Under the pieces are notes generated by a model. That model searched no databases, was not told the origin of the DNA, and saw nothing but the letters and a program-made list of their open reading frames with translations. Positions 10,742 to 22,100 of a stretch of DNA of 64,000 bases are shown here, piece after piece. The position numbers and the translations under genes are program-made. The DNA lies in the NCBI GenBank assembly GCA_026874595.1, contig CM049316.1:13754839-13818838 (forward strand), read 5' to 3'. Positions within the stretch are counted from its first letter, which is position 1; each line of letters opens with the position of its first letter. Source of the stretch: Sipunculus nudus. Its lineage: Eukaryota; Annelida; Sipuncula; Golfingiida; Sipunculidae.

Positions 10742-13729
10742 AACAAGTGGTCCATGGGCCATGACGCTCAGCTGAATTCAAGGAACCTTGAACAATGGGT
10801 AAAATGAACATTAAGAGTGCTAAAAATCATGCATTTTGCCAACAGACATTAGATATAGGTTACAGTGATTTTATTCTACATCCAACTTCTACCATTTGTG
10901 TCCATATGACTAAAACAGTGCTAAAATCATGTTCTTTCACACAGCTTGCAGAATATAGGTCACAGTGACATTATTTCAAATTTCCAAGAAATTTTTACAG
11001 GGACCTCCCTGGATCTTAATCAAATTAGAAGTTTCTAGGTCCAACTGTAACCTATCATGCAAATCTGTCCTATAGGGTGCTCAAATCATGTTGTTTCACA
11101 TATCTTTCCGAATATAGGTCCCTATGATCTAATTTCTAATTTCCCTGGATGTACAGTTAGAAGTTTCTAGGTCCAACGGTTATGGGTTGTGCCCTATTAA
11201 CAGCCAGACCACTTCATTTGAAGGTCTCAGCTAGATGACACCACAAATAATTAAGAAACTAATTTTGTCAGTCTCAAAAATTTCTCAGTCCAACCATTAT
11301 GATTTGTCTGGTTAACAGATGACTACATCTTTGAAGGTCTCAAAATAGAGAAAAAATTGGAAGTAAAAATTGAAAAAAAAATACAGGTAGTGCCACCATT
11401 TCTGCCGAAACTGAAGAAAAAGAGTCCATGCTCAATTTGCATGCAAAGAATCATGCTGATCAATGCATTAGTTATTCACCTACTGGAGCTTTTGTATCAA
11501 ATTTTTTATATTCTGAGGGGTACTTCTGAGCCCCATAGCTTGGAGAACATGGGTAACAGAGACATAATTTCAGGTTTCCACAGAGATATATTCATGAACC
11601 TCCTTTGATGTCAAGTAAGAAGATTCCAGGTCCAGGGATTAGGAATTGTGCCATGTTAACAGTTGACAGTTTCATTGCAGGTCTAAAAAAAACAAAAAGG
11701 TCATAAATCATAAAAAATGTAAAAAATACAGGTGGTACCACCAGTCTGCAGGAGGTGATGGAACACCCCATGATCAATGTTCATGCACATAATCATGGTG
11801 ATCAATGCAGTAGTTATTCAGATATTTGAGCTTTTGTATCAAAATTTTGATTATTTTGGGGAGGGGGGGGGGGGGTTCTTCACAGCCCCATAGCTCAAAG
11901 AATATTGGTAACAGAGACCTAAATTCTGGTTTCCAAGAAGATTATTCATGGACCTTCCTAGATTGTAAGTGAGAAGATTCCAGGTCCAGCGGTTACGATT
12001 TGTGCCCTGTTAACAGATGACGGTTTCATTGCAGGTTTAAAAAAGAGAAAACAATTCGTAAAAATTGGAAAAAATACAGGTGACGCCACTAGTCTGCAGG
12101 AAGTGATGGAACATCCCATGATCAATATTCATGCAAAAATACATGCTGATCAATGAAGTAGTAATTCAGAAACTTGAGCTTTTGTATCAAATTTTGCATT
12201 ATTCTGGGGGGTACTTCGGAGCCCCATAGCTCAAAGGATATGGGTAACAGAGACCTAATTTCAGGTTTTAAGGGAGATTTTTCATGGACCTCCCTGGATA
12301 TCAAGTGTGAAGATTCCAGATCCAGTGGTTACGATTTGTGCCCTGTTAACAGATGACAGTTTCATTGCAGGTCTGAAAAAAAGAGAAAAAAAAATCGTAA
12401 AAATTGGAGAAAATACAGGTGGCGCCACCAGTCTGCAGGAAGTGATGGAACATCCCATGATCAATATTCATGTAAAAAATCATGGTGATCAATGAAGTAG
12501 TTATTCAGAAACTTGAGCTTTTGTATCAAATTTTGCATTATTCTGGGGGGTACTTCGAAGCCCCATAGCTCGAAGGATATGGGTAACAGAGACCTAACTT
12601 CAGGTTTTCAAGGAGATTTTTCATGGACCTCCCTGGATATTAAGTTTGAAGATTCCAGGTTGAGCGGTTACGATTTGTGCCCTGTTAACAGATAACAGTT
12701 TCATTGCAGGTCTGAAAAAGGAGAAAATTCGTGAAAATTTGATGAAATACAGGTGGTGCCACCAGTCTGCAGGAAGTGATGGAACATCCCATGATCAATA
12801 TTCATGTAAAAAATCATGGTGATCAATGAAGTAGTTATTCAGATACTTGAGCTTTTGTATCAAATTTTGCATTATTCTGGGGGGTACTTCGGAGCACCAT
12901 AGCTTGAAGGATATGGGTAACAGAGACCTAATTTCAGGTTTTCAAGGAGATTTTTTCATGGACCTCCCTGGATATTAAGTTTGAAGATTCCAGGTTGAGC
13001 GGTTACAATTTGTGCCCTGTTAACAGATAATAGTTTCATTGCAGGTCTAAAAAAGGAGAAAAAAATTCGTGAAAATTTGAAAAAATACAGGTGGCGCCAC
13101 CAGTCTGCAGGAAGGGAATGGAAAATCCCATGAACAATATTCATGCAAAGAAGCATGGTGATCAATGAAGTAGTTATTCAGGTACTTGAGCTTTTGTATC
13201 AAATTCAGAGACCTAATTTCAGCTTTTCAAGGAGATTTTTCATGGACCTCCCTGGATATTAAGTTTGAAGAATCCAGGTCCAGTGGTTACAATTTGTGCC
13301 CTGTTAACAGATGGTAGTTTCATTGCAGGTCTGAAAAAAAAAGAGAAAAAAATTCGTAAAAATTGGAAAAAATACAGGTGGCACCACCAGTCTGCAGGAA
13401 GTGATGGAACATCCCATGATCAATATTCATGCAAAGAATCATGGTGATCAATGCAGTTGTTATTCAGATACTTGAGATTTTGTATCAAATTTTGCATTAT
13501 TCTGGGGGGTACTTTGGAGCCCCATAGCTCGAAGGATATGGGTAACAGAGTCCTAATTTCAGGTTTTCAAGGAGATTTTTCATGGACCTCCCTGAATGTC
13601 AAGTGTGAAGATTCCAGGTCCAGCGATTAGGATTTGTGCCCTGTTAATGGAAGGCTGGACAGCCGGACAGACAACGGACAAAGGGTGATTGCTATAGCTC
13701 AGATGACTTTCAGTCAGCTGAGCTAAAAA
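10742..13729 (+). mobile_element. Helentron-like non-autonomous element, family A (copy A-2) with a ~340-bp array
   Basis: Starts AACAAGTGGTCCATGGGCC followed by GCTCAGCTGA, and ends with the TAGCTCAG/CTGAGCTA hairpin and AAAAA at 13729, preceded by a GGACAGCCGGACAGAC tract. The interior is a head-to-tail array whose anchor (GGTGGCGCCACC or a close variant) occurs at 11386, 11731, 12079, 12418, 12752, 13090 and 13377. Spacing is 334-348 bp except for the last step (287), where a ~50-bp deletion removed the segment with the G run. Array homogeneity rises toward the 3' half. Confidence 0.75.
11386..13640 (+). repeat. ~340-bp tandem array (core type A1), seven units
   Basis: Each unit has, in order, GGTGGYRCCACCAGTCTGCA, a GATCAATATTCATG block, a GTAGTTATTCAG block, a short G run, TTTCAGGTTTTCAAGGAG, GGACCTCCCTGGAT and GATTTGTGCCCTGTTAACAG. 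Units 3-7 are close to each other; the first two are more diverged. Confidence 0.8.
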
Positions 13730-15149
13730 TTATGATATTTCGGCTATCAAATTCATATTCATCATGAAACATAGATATTTTTATAGAATAGTTATGTAAC
13801 ATACCACTTAGACAGTTTTTCCCACATTTAATGTCGATAAGAAGATTATTGTCCCTATTTAAGCGGTGATATGCCGTGAACAATGTCTGCTCTAGGTTTT
13901 CCTCAAGCCATGGTGGGCAGGCACTAGTGGCAGCCACCTTGGTAAACTTGTTACAATGTATCAATTGCTAGCGGTGTGGCTCTGCAAGCAAAGGTCACTG
14001 AGGTCATTGTTTCAGATTTTGAGACAGTTTCAAGTGGCAGGGTTGCAAAGTTTTAGAAGCGAGTCTTGTTTTCATATGTAAACATAATGTATTACTAATT
14101 ATCTTGGTCATTAGAATAAATTACTATTTCTTCCTTAGATTACAAAAGTTTACCTGTCATAGATGCAATATTTCATTTTACATGATTTTTTTTCCCGACA
14201 AGGGTTTTAAGTTCTCACGTTCTCTTGAAGCTTTTAATGTGGCGTTATCCAGGATCCTGATAACTACAATCCTGAACCCCGTTGCACAAGGCCGGCCCCT
14301 TTCTGTAACCAAGTGCAGGAACCCTGTTTGCAGTAGTGTGCTGAAGCATGACTGGTCATGTGGGGGAAGGGTTGCAGGAAGGTGGCTTCTACCTGCTGCC
14401 CCCCCCCCCCCCCCCCCCCCCCCAGGCAGGAAGGACGGCCTACTTTAACCATACAAATTTGCCGGAGTACCATGCTAAGTTACTGAAACTAGGATAGTTA
14501 ATTTTTCAAATAAACTTTTCAAAAAATATTGCCAAAAAAGGATGAGTGTCCCCTTGTTAGACGGAAAAAAGGTTCTTTGGGATAGTAGGGTGTAGGACAC
14601 AAAATTAGAAAACGGTTGGGCCCACAACAAGAAATAAAAAGTTAGAAAAGCTTCAGGCACATTGTATACGTTGTTTTATCAAGTGTTTAAATGAGCTACT
14701 GCACAGTTTATTAAAGTACAGCAATATCCTTCGTTACCTTCAAGTCCGAATGAATGGAAATACAAATCTGTCAACACCTGTCATTGAGTGTTTTTTCGTT
14801 GTTGACAGGGCCAGTTTCCGCCATTTTGAATCAGTGCGGGAATTCAGGTCCGGGCATCGGAGCGCTCCCACGGTTGATTGGCTGACCTCGAAATACTTCT
14901 TAACTGGTGCTGCCCTCTCTTGAACCTTCTCTTAATTAACGCTCTTGGACCTTTTCTGTAGCTTTCCCAGACTCCCGAATTAAGCCTTTCTGCTTCAAAC
15001 TTTACTTTAAATCATAGTATATATAAAAAAGCCTAAATTAACATTTAAAACAGATTACAACATCTGTTTTTTTTTCATTTAAAAACTCCCGGGGAACACA
15101 CCAGACCCTCTCAAACAAAACTTCACTATCTATCGCGCGCTTTCTGGGT
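13730..15149. other. intergenic region with one candidate exon and a poly-C tract
   Basis: Holds a coding-looking minus-strand stretch (13806-13966, listed separately), a 24-base C run at about 14400-14423 and a CpG-richer patch at 14805-14890 with CCGCCATTTTGAA and GATTGGCTGA. The patch could be a relic promoter, but no gene starts beside it. The rest shows nothing I can name. Confidence 0.4.
13806..13966 (-). other. possible coding exon, unrecognised
   Basis: A minus-strand frame reads through CPPWLEENLEQTLF and YHRLNRDNNLLIDIKCGKNC, with protein-like composition and no low complexity, and closes at a good donor AAGTG|GTATGT. No convincing acceptor with matching frame and no partner exon was found. 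It sits directly beside a repeat element, so it may be a relic exon of a lost gene or chance. I do not recognise the sequence. Confidence 0.25.
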
Positions 15150-17112
15150 TGATATAATGCATTCATTAATACATCACATTAGGCCTATATGTAACAATCA
15201 TTTTTTCGACTCCTTAGAATGGAACTTTATTAAATCAGTTTTGGAGAAATACAAATTTCCGTCCATATTTATCAATTGGGTTTATATATTATATAATTAT
15301 ATTGAAAGCTGTACAACTCGCTTTAAAAAATCTCTTTTGCCATATACAGTATTAAACTTTTTAACTCGGAATTAACCGTCTAGATATTTAATGTTTTGAA
15401 TAATGTGTTTTACCTGCAAAATTATCTGTTTTATCATTTTAACATGCTTATTTTTACATGCATAGTCAATACGTTATGTGTTATTTTTATGTTTATATGT
15501 ATTTATTTATTTATTTTTATGTAATGAATTGCAAATCAACAACAAATTCCTGGAACTGGAGGCTAATTATATTTCTACCGCATCAGTACCAGAAGACTTT
15601 TGTATAAAAGTTGAGGAACTGTTCTTCAGATGTTTATGTTTTATGTGGAATGGACGCAGAGAGAGAAATAAGAGAGTAAAATTAGTACAGGAAGTGGAAA
15701 ATGGTGGTCTAAGTGCGCCACATATAGATTCAATAATTTATACATCAAGAGTAACCTGGATTAAAAGATACATAAATGAAGGAGAAAAACCATGGAAGGT
15801 GTTGTTTAGACACTTTTTACAGATTCTTTGTCCAGATATAGAGTTGCGCTGCTTAACAGTTATATAGAAATATAAGATATAAAATTATTTAATATTCCAA
15901 GTTTTTGCAAAGAAGTCTTGAAAAGTTATATAATGATATGAACATTTTTTTTTTAAAGTTTAAGTTGAACAGCAAATTATTTGGAATAATAAATGATTAA
16001 AAATAGACAATGATTTAACGTACTGGAAACAGTTTTCAGATGCAAGAATAAACACAGGTAGATTTGTTTGAACACATGGGCGATATTAAGCCTTTTAAAT
16101 TTTGGATTGGAAAAAGTATTTCAGGAATACATTTAAAAAATGGTATGCCTTTGTGTCTAAGTTTAAATATCTCAAGTTGCAAAATTCAAGTTGTATAGAG
16201 GCCTTTTCCTTTGCTTTTTATAATGGGGAGCAGATATACACGTATCTGGTGCATCTTCGAAAGTAATAGGCGAAATTTCAGTGCTTTGTTGCATGGTACT
16301 ATATTAAGAAAAGGGCCATACAATCAAAAACTAGCAAGGTATACATGACAGGTGTATCGAGGTAGATTACCAGGAAGTTTCTATGCTTCCTTTTAAAATA
16401 CGTTTGGACACAAAATCTAGAGTGTTTCATTATAAATTACTCAATGATTGTTTAGTTAATAACTATTGGATATGTAAAATGAATATTAAAGATTCTGATT
16501 TATGTACTTTCTGTGAAAGAGAGGTCGAACAATTGATACACCTGTTTTGGTTTTGTTATAAGGTTAGAATACTATGGTCATATATATTGAAAGGTGGTGT
16601 AAACGAAAAGGTATATGGTGTAAACAAAAAGTTATTTATATTGATAAAAATATCTCTAAACAGTCATGTGTTGTGCTCCAAAAGCACCTTTGGTATAAAA
16701 AATTTGATTTTGTCAGTGGTGAAACAATATATAAACAGAGCAGTGGGGGGTGACTCCCGTGCACACACACACACATACTGATAAATGCCAGAACAGAATT
16801 TATGATGGCACAAAAAAATAACTTAGTTACTAAATTTCATAGTAGATGGGGAGAGTTTAGTTACGGAAGAGATTTAAAAAAATAATAGGTATACAGATAA
16901 TTAGAGGATTTACTTTGAGAATACTGATTGTATAAATATTTACTGGATAAATATCAGATATTTTGTTTTGGGAATATATATAACACTATAAATTTGGAAT
17001 TGGTTAACACAAATAAATTTGTGAGACAGTGGTTCTTTATATGGAAAGGATATTGATTTTTTTTAAACAATCACTGCTAGTTTTTGTATGTTTTGTGTTT
17101 GTTTGTAATAAA
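15150..17112 (+). pseudogene. degraded LINE (L1/Tx1-type) with reverse transcriptase remnants
   Basis: Frame pieces in order: SLEWNFIKSVLEKYKF with FINWVYILYN (reverse transcriptase thumb-side motif, 15157-15375); MWNGRRERNKRVKL with ENGGLSAPHID and VTWIKRYINEG (15540-15865, the post-RT segment typical of L1/Tx1 elements); FHYKLLNDCLVNNYWICK with LCTFCEREVEQLIHLFW (16383-16740, a C-terminal CxxC-H-type zinc knuckle region). The catalytic FADD block and the endonuclease are missing, so the copy is 5'-truncated and internally deleted, with several frame breaks. Ends near an A-rich AATAAAAAAAG at 17107-17118. Plain LINE relic, not expressed as a protein. Confidence 0.75.
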
Positions 17113-18957
17113 AAAAGAAAGAAGCACGATAAAACAAAAGAAAACACAAAAATAGTTTTTGAGATATTATCAGGTTCTTTAATCTTAATCCAATAAAGTG
17201 GCTTGTTCTTTCTGGACGCTTATAAGATGGCGCACAACAGTTTCAAATATTATTGTAGGCATTTTAGGATTTATTCAGTTTTTAAATTAATAATCATATT
17301 AATTGTTCCCGAACACATTTGTGGTTTTCATTGCTTGGCATTCCACTTCTCCGCGCTATCTCAACCCAACATTTCTAAATTCTCTATCCTCCCCTCGTCA
17401 ATTAAACCTGTCCTTTTTATTTCTTAATAGGTGTACTGCATGTGATTGGTACGGTACTCGATCTTATTATAAGAATCCGACATACTAAACATATGTGTTT
17501 ATTGAAAACAAAATCGTCGATGAGGGAAAAGATAAAGGCCAATATAAGTAATTATTTTCAAATAGTGTTTTTATGTAATTTAAAGAAAGCATGTTACAAA
17601 AATAGATAATCGGGTTTTCTTTGTTGCATGAGGAGTAAGAACTATAGCTTTGACAGAGTGAAAATGATACTGATCATGGCATATTAATCATAGGCTCCTT
17701 TTAATTATGAGCACACTTAAGTTAAGGTGTCAGAACTGCGTGAGCAGTGTGTTTAAATGTGTCAGCTTTTACATACATGCAGCGCCAGGTTACAGCGCTT
17801 AATGGTTCTACCTGATGCGTAGGTCTATATATATTCAGAAAGATGAGAATATATTCTTTGGGAGGCTTCCAAATTTGGTTGCTTTAATTTATCATTTTCA
17901 AACAAAATCGCTAACTATTTTATTTAAATAACCACTGAAGTATGTCTGCTGAAGAATATCTTTTAGCATCTTGCTAAAATATAAGTAAACACTAACTTTA
18001 TTGCCTCCGCCAGTAGGGTATGCGTTCATTCCATGCAGTTCCTGTGTTTGTTTGTTCACAACATAACTCACGAACATCATGAACGAAATCCCGTGAAATT
18101 TTCAAGGCACCTCGGGAATGGGTCAATCGATCAGATTTTTTGTGTGGGGCCGGATCATAATCTGGATCCAAGGAGGACTCACAGGAATATTCACGAATGT
18201 GCAGTTATATATGCCCGATGGAACATCGGAATATGGGACGTATAAGTGACTGCAAACACTTGTTTGGGAACATATATGCCCAAATGAACCTGGGAATTCG
18301 GGCAAATTAGTGAATGAAAACCCGGGTTGCGGAGTACTCCACTTAAAGCACTGCAATTGTGGCGGAGGCCTGCATTCGTGAGAATGGATATTTTTAGTTT
18401 TAAATAATTTGCTGACTTGGCCAAACAAGTGAAATAACAGCATTTATGAATAGAAAACACTAAAGGAAAGAAGTAGATGCAAACATTCTAACGTAACCGA
18501 TAAATTTATAAAAATTTATATCATATTAAAAGGCTATGCTTGCTGCCTTTATAAAAAAATATTGTATCCCCTGTGAAAGTACTTTTTTTTATAGACAAGT
18601 TTGACAAGTGTTTGTTACTATTTGAACGTACTGATCTTAATTTTACGAATTGAGACGATTTGTTTCTGAATTAGTGCACATAATTTCACCTCTGGTAGAC
18701 GTTATGATTTGTCGCTATTGGTTTGTCTGATAGCAATTTTACTCAGAATGTTTGAGAGGAGTGTGATTAATTTTTATATCGGGTTAGGGTTGGATACGAT
18801 GAATTTTAGAGGTAATCTGAATCAGATGCATTTTGTGATCTTATGCCAATGCGATATATGGATAGGGCGAGGCAATCGTCACTCGGTAAAACAAGGGGAA
18901 TCTTTCAATGTGTAATTCACTTCACTTCCAAAAGTAGACCCAGGGAGGCCAATAAAA
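17113..18957. other. intergenic region with one palindromic repeat
   Basis: Contains the putative repeat at 18003-18390 (listed separately). Otherwise no gene or named repeat is visible. Confidence 0.4.
18003..18390. repeat. dispersed repeat bounded by inverted GCCTCCGCCA / TGGCGGAGGC
   Basis: Left edge GCCTCCGCCAGTAGGGTATG, right edge TGTGGCGGAGGCCTGCATTC. The two 10-bp ends are exact inverted copies, and both sides continue with a GTATGCGTTC / CTGCATTCG-like word. The interior carries no frame. Likely a non-autonomous element; the family is not known to me. Confidence 0.4.
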
Positions 18958-21237
18958 AACAAGGGACCCATGGGTTACATCTCTCAGCTGAATTTTGGAA
19001 AATATTAGTAACTGCAAAATATTTTTATTTCTTTTGTTTTTTATGTATATTATCATTAGAAAAGCTATGAGAAAATGGCCCTGCCAAAAAGAAACTCTGT
19101 AAATTATAGAATAATGGACATGAGCTAAACCATTTAGTGATTCACAAGGGAACAAATAGGCCCACTGTAAGTGTTATATAAAAGTAACATTTCATAAACA
19201 AATAATGTGTGAAGGTTATTAAGTTTTCAAAATTTAAATATAATATGGCCATATGAGTTAAAAATAAATCCCACAAAGTTTGACCAATATTCCTAATTTT
19301 AATACTAAGTTAACAGTGTTATTCCACCTAGGCCCCGCAAACTTTAAGAGATATGAATGAAATGCTACAAAGTATTTATATCTTCTTAAATCTTGTCAGT
19401 TAGCACTTACATTAGATCCTTATATTTTATCACATTTGAATATTAGGATTAAATTCCTGAAATTTTTTTCTTTAAAAAATCAAAATTGTCTAAGTCTCAT
19501 TAAAAAAAATTTATTTTACATTAAAATTATAAGATTCATCTTGTTTATTAGTCCTGTGTATTGAAGGGGTGGGTGGCGGGAGGGGTCTCCGTTGTTACTG
19601 CTCGTTGCTGAAAAAAATGTTAAGATTCATCTAGTTCATAGTACAGGTCTGTCAACAGAATGCGGGTGGGGGAGAGAAAAAGGCTCCCTGTGGTATGGTA
19701 TTAACTGCAGACAGCCTGATCAAGCTCAACTCAGTGGAGAGAGGGCTTGCCCTAGTGATGGGATTGCATAACATTATGCCAACAGCCTGGGGACCAAAGT
19801 GGACTGCTTGACAATGTAAGGGAAAACAACAAGAGCCTCCAAAAAATTTCAATAACTAGCCTAATTTGCAGCTTTTATTTTCAAATTTCAGATTTTAACA
19901 GATTAAATCCGTATGTGTACATGCTGTGAAAATTAAATCCACAGTACTTACAGGAAAAAAACGTGCCGTGGCCAAAGTTGGGCAAAATTTAAGGTACCAA
20001 TTTTTTTATTTTTGCTAAAATTAAAAAAAAAATTAAAAGATTTTGATATAATTTTGAGTATACAATTAAATTTTGATTAATTTGAGTTATATTACTGGAA
20101 AAAAGGCCTTAGCTTTAACATGTTTTGTGTTAAGTGATCAAATATCTTTCCTGATTTTTTAAAAAATTCATTATGTTTGAGCCAATAACTTTTTTAAATT
20201 ATATAATACAGACCTTATTTCTGGCATGTACATACGAAATATATAGAGGAATATTTATGGTAAATAATAGGAAAAACAGATGAGTGGTTTTGATATTAGG
20301 CAGTCCTGAAGTGTGAAAATAGGTATTTAATAAAAAATTGAGGTTTTTCCTCAATTTCTCAAAGGAACAAAGTCGCAAAGACCCAGTTTTCAGCTTGGTA
20401 GGAGATCTTAGGGACATCTAACATTAGGCCAACAGTCTGGGGAGCATAGAGAGCTGCACTGAATGACTTTCAGTGACCGAAGTGGACTGCTTGGCAATGT
20501 AAGGGAATATAACAAGAGCCTCCAAAAAAATTCAACAACTAGCTTAATTTTGCAGCTTTTATTTTCAAATTTCAGATTTTAACAGATTAAATCCTTATGT
20601 GTACATGCTGTGAAAATTAAATCCACAGTACATACAGGAATAAAACGTGCCGTGGCCAAAGTTGGGCAAAATTTAAGGTACCAATTTTTTATTTTTGCTA
20701 ATATTTTAAAAAATTTTAAAGAGTTTGATCGAATTTTGAGTGTACAATTTAATTTTGATTAATTTAAGTTATATTACTGGGAAAAAATCCTTAGCTTTAA
20801 CATGTTTTGTGTTAAGTGATCAAATACCTTTCCTGATTTTTTTACAAAATGCATTATGTTTGAGCCAATAACTTTTTTAAATTAAATACTACAGACCTAA
20901 TTTCTGGCATGTACATAGAAACTATATAGAGGAATATTTATGGCAAATATGAGAAAAACAGATGAGTGGTTTTGATATTAGGCGGTCCTGAAGTGTGAAA
21001 ATAGGTTTTCAATAAAAAAATGAGGTTTTTCCTCAATTTCTCAAAGGAACGAAGTCGCAAAGACCCAGTTTTCGGCTTGGTAGGAGATCTTGGGGACATC
21101 TAACATAATGCCGAATTTTGGATTCCTAGGTCCTACGGTTTCAAAACGTGACACATCTACGGACGGACGGACAGACGGACGACGGACAATGGACCACGAC
21201 TATAGCTCAGATGACTTATAGTCAGCTGAGCTAAAAA
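18958..21237 (+). mobile_element. Helentron-like non-autonomous element, family A (copy A-3)
   Basis: Starts AACAAGGGACCCATGGGTT followed by CTCAGCTGA, and ends with GGACGGACGGACAGACGGAC, the TAGCTCAG...CTGAGCTA hairpin and AAAAA. The core is two ~684-bp units (anchors GTGCCGTGGCC at 19963 and 20647) of the same type as in the copy at 7375-9945. A repeated flank (CAAAGTGGACTGCTTG and CCGAAGTGGACTGCTTG, at about 19795 and 20478) marks the unit boundary. Confidence 0.75.
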
Positions 21238-22100
21238 CTCCGTGGAAACCTGAAATTAGGTCAGTGCGACCTATATTCTCCGAGCTGTTGGGCTTGTAAG
21301 TACCTTCACTCCCCCCGAATAATTAAATATTTGATACAAAACCTCCAGTGCCTTGATAATAAATGCATGGATTGCCATGAATCTTGCCTTAAATATTGAC
21401 CATGATTAGTTTAGGCAGTTGGCGCCGTCTGAATTTTTTTCTCATTTTTACGATTTTTTGTTTGTTTTGGGGACCGTCAAATGACAGGAATTATGTCAGT
21501 TTCTCAGCTGTTGTTTCATCCAGTGTCCTGAAACCCGGTGTACTAGTGAATATAATCGGTTTCTTCATTTACTGAAAACTGGTGGAGCCACCTGTATTTT
21601 CCCCCTTTAATTTGAGACTGCCAATAGAGGAAGAACCTGATTGATTTTGGGGTCACAAGGTCAAAGGGCAATCTGTCCGCATATTTATTTCCAGATGATA
21701 TCTCCAGTTTGGATTGACATATTGGTTCCAATCTTGACTTGTATATGAACCACTCATAATGTATGAACCTTTTTTTGATTTTGGAGTCATGAGATTGAAG
21801 GTCAAGGTCACAGGACCAACTTCTTTAAAAAAGATTGTGGATGCATTTTAAGCTAAACTTTTCATCCCAAACCTTCCGTCCTCACGTGGCACACCTGTAA
21901 ATAGGGGAATGTTCCTTTTGACTTTGGGGTCACTAGGTCAAAGGGCCCATCCATTCACAAATTAGTTTATGAATGATTACTCCAGTTTGGTTAGACAGGT
22001 TGGCTTCACACTGATCAAAAGATCCATATTTTGTAAAAGCTCATAAAACCATTCTTAAAGACAAAATCAGCTGAGCGTCGAGACCCACGGGTTCCTAGTT
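21238..22100 (-). mobile_element. family A Helentron-like element, reverse, with a mixed core; 3' end lost (copy A-4)
   Basis: Read on the minus strand it starts at 22100 with AACTAGGAACCCGTGGGTC and GCTCAGCTGA. It then has a block matching the ~290-bp core of the family F element at 58.1-61.7 kb (GGTCACAAGGTCAAAGG and neighbours, about 21600-22060), then a block of the A1 core (about 21238-21560). It abuts the end of A-3 and lacks its own 3' hairpin. Confidence 0.6.

Noticed and set aside
14104-14448. 114-codon plus-strand frame ending in a proline run
   Set aside because: The prolines come from a 24-base C homopolymer and the rest has no protein-like signature.
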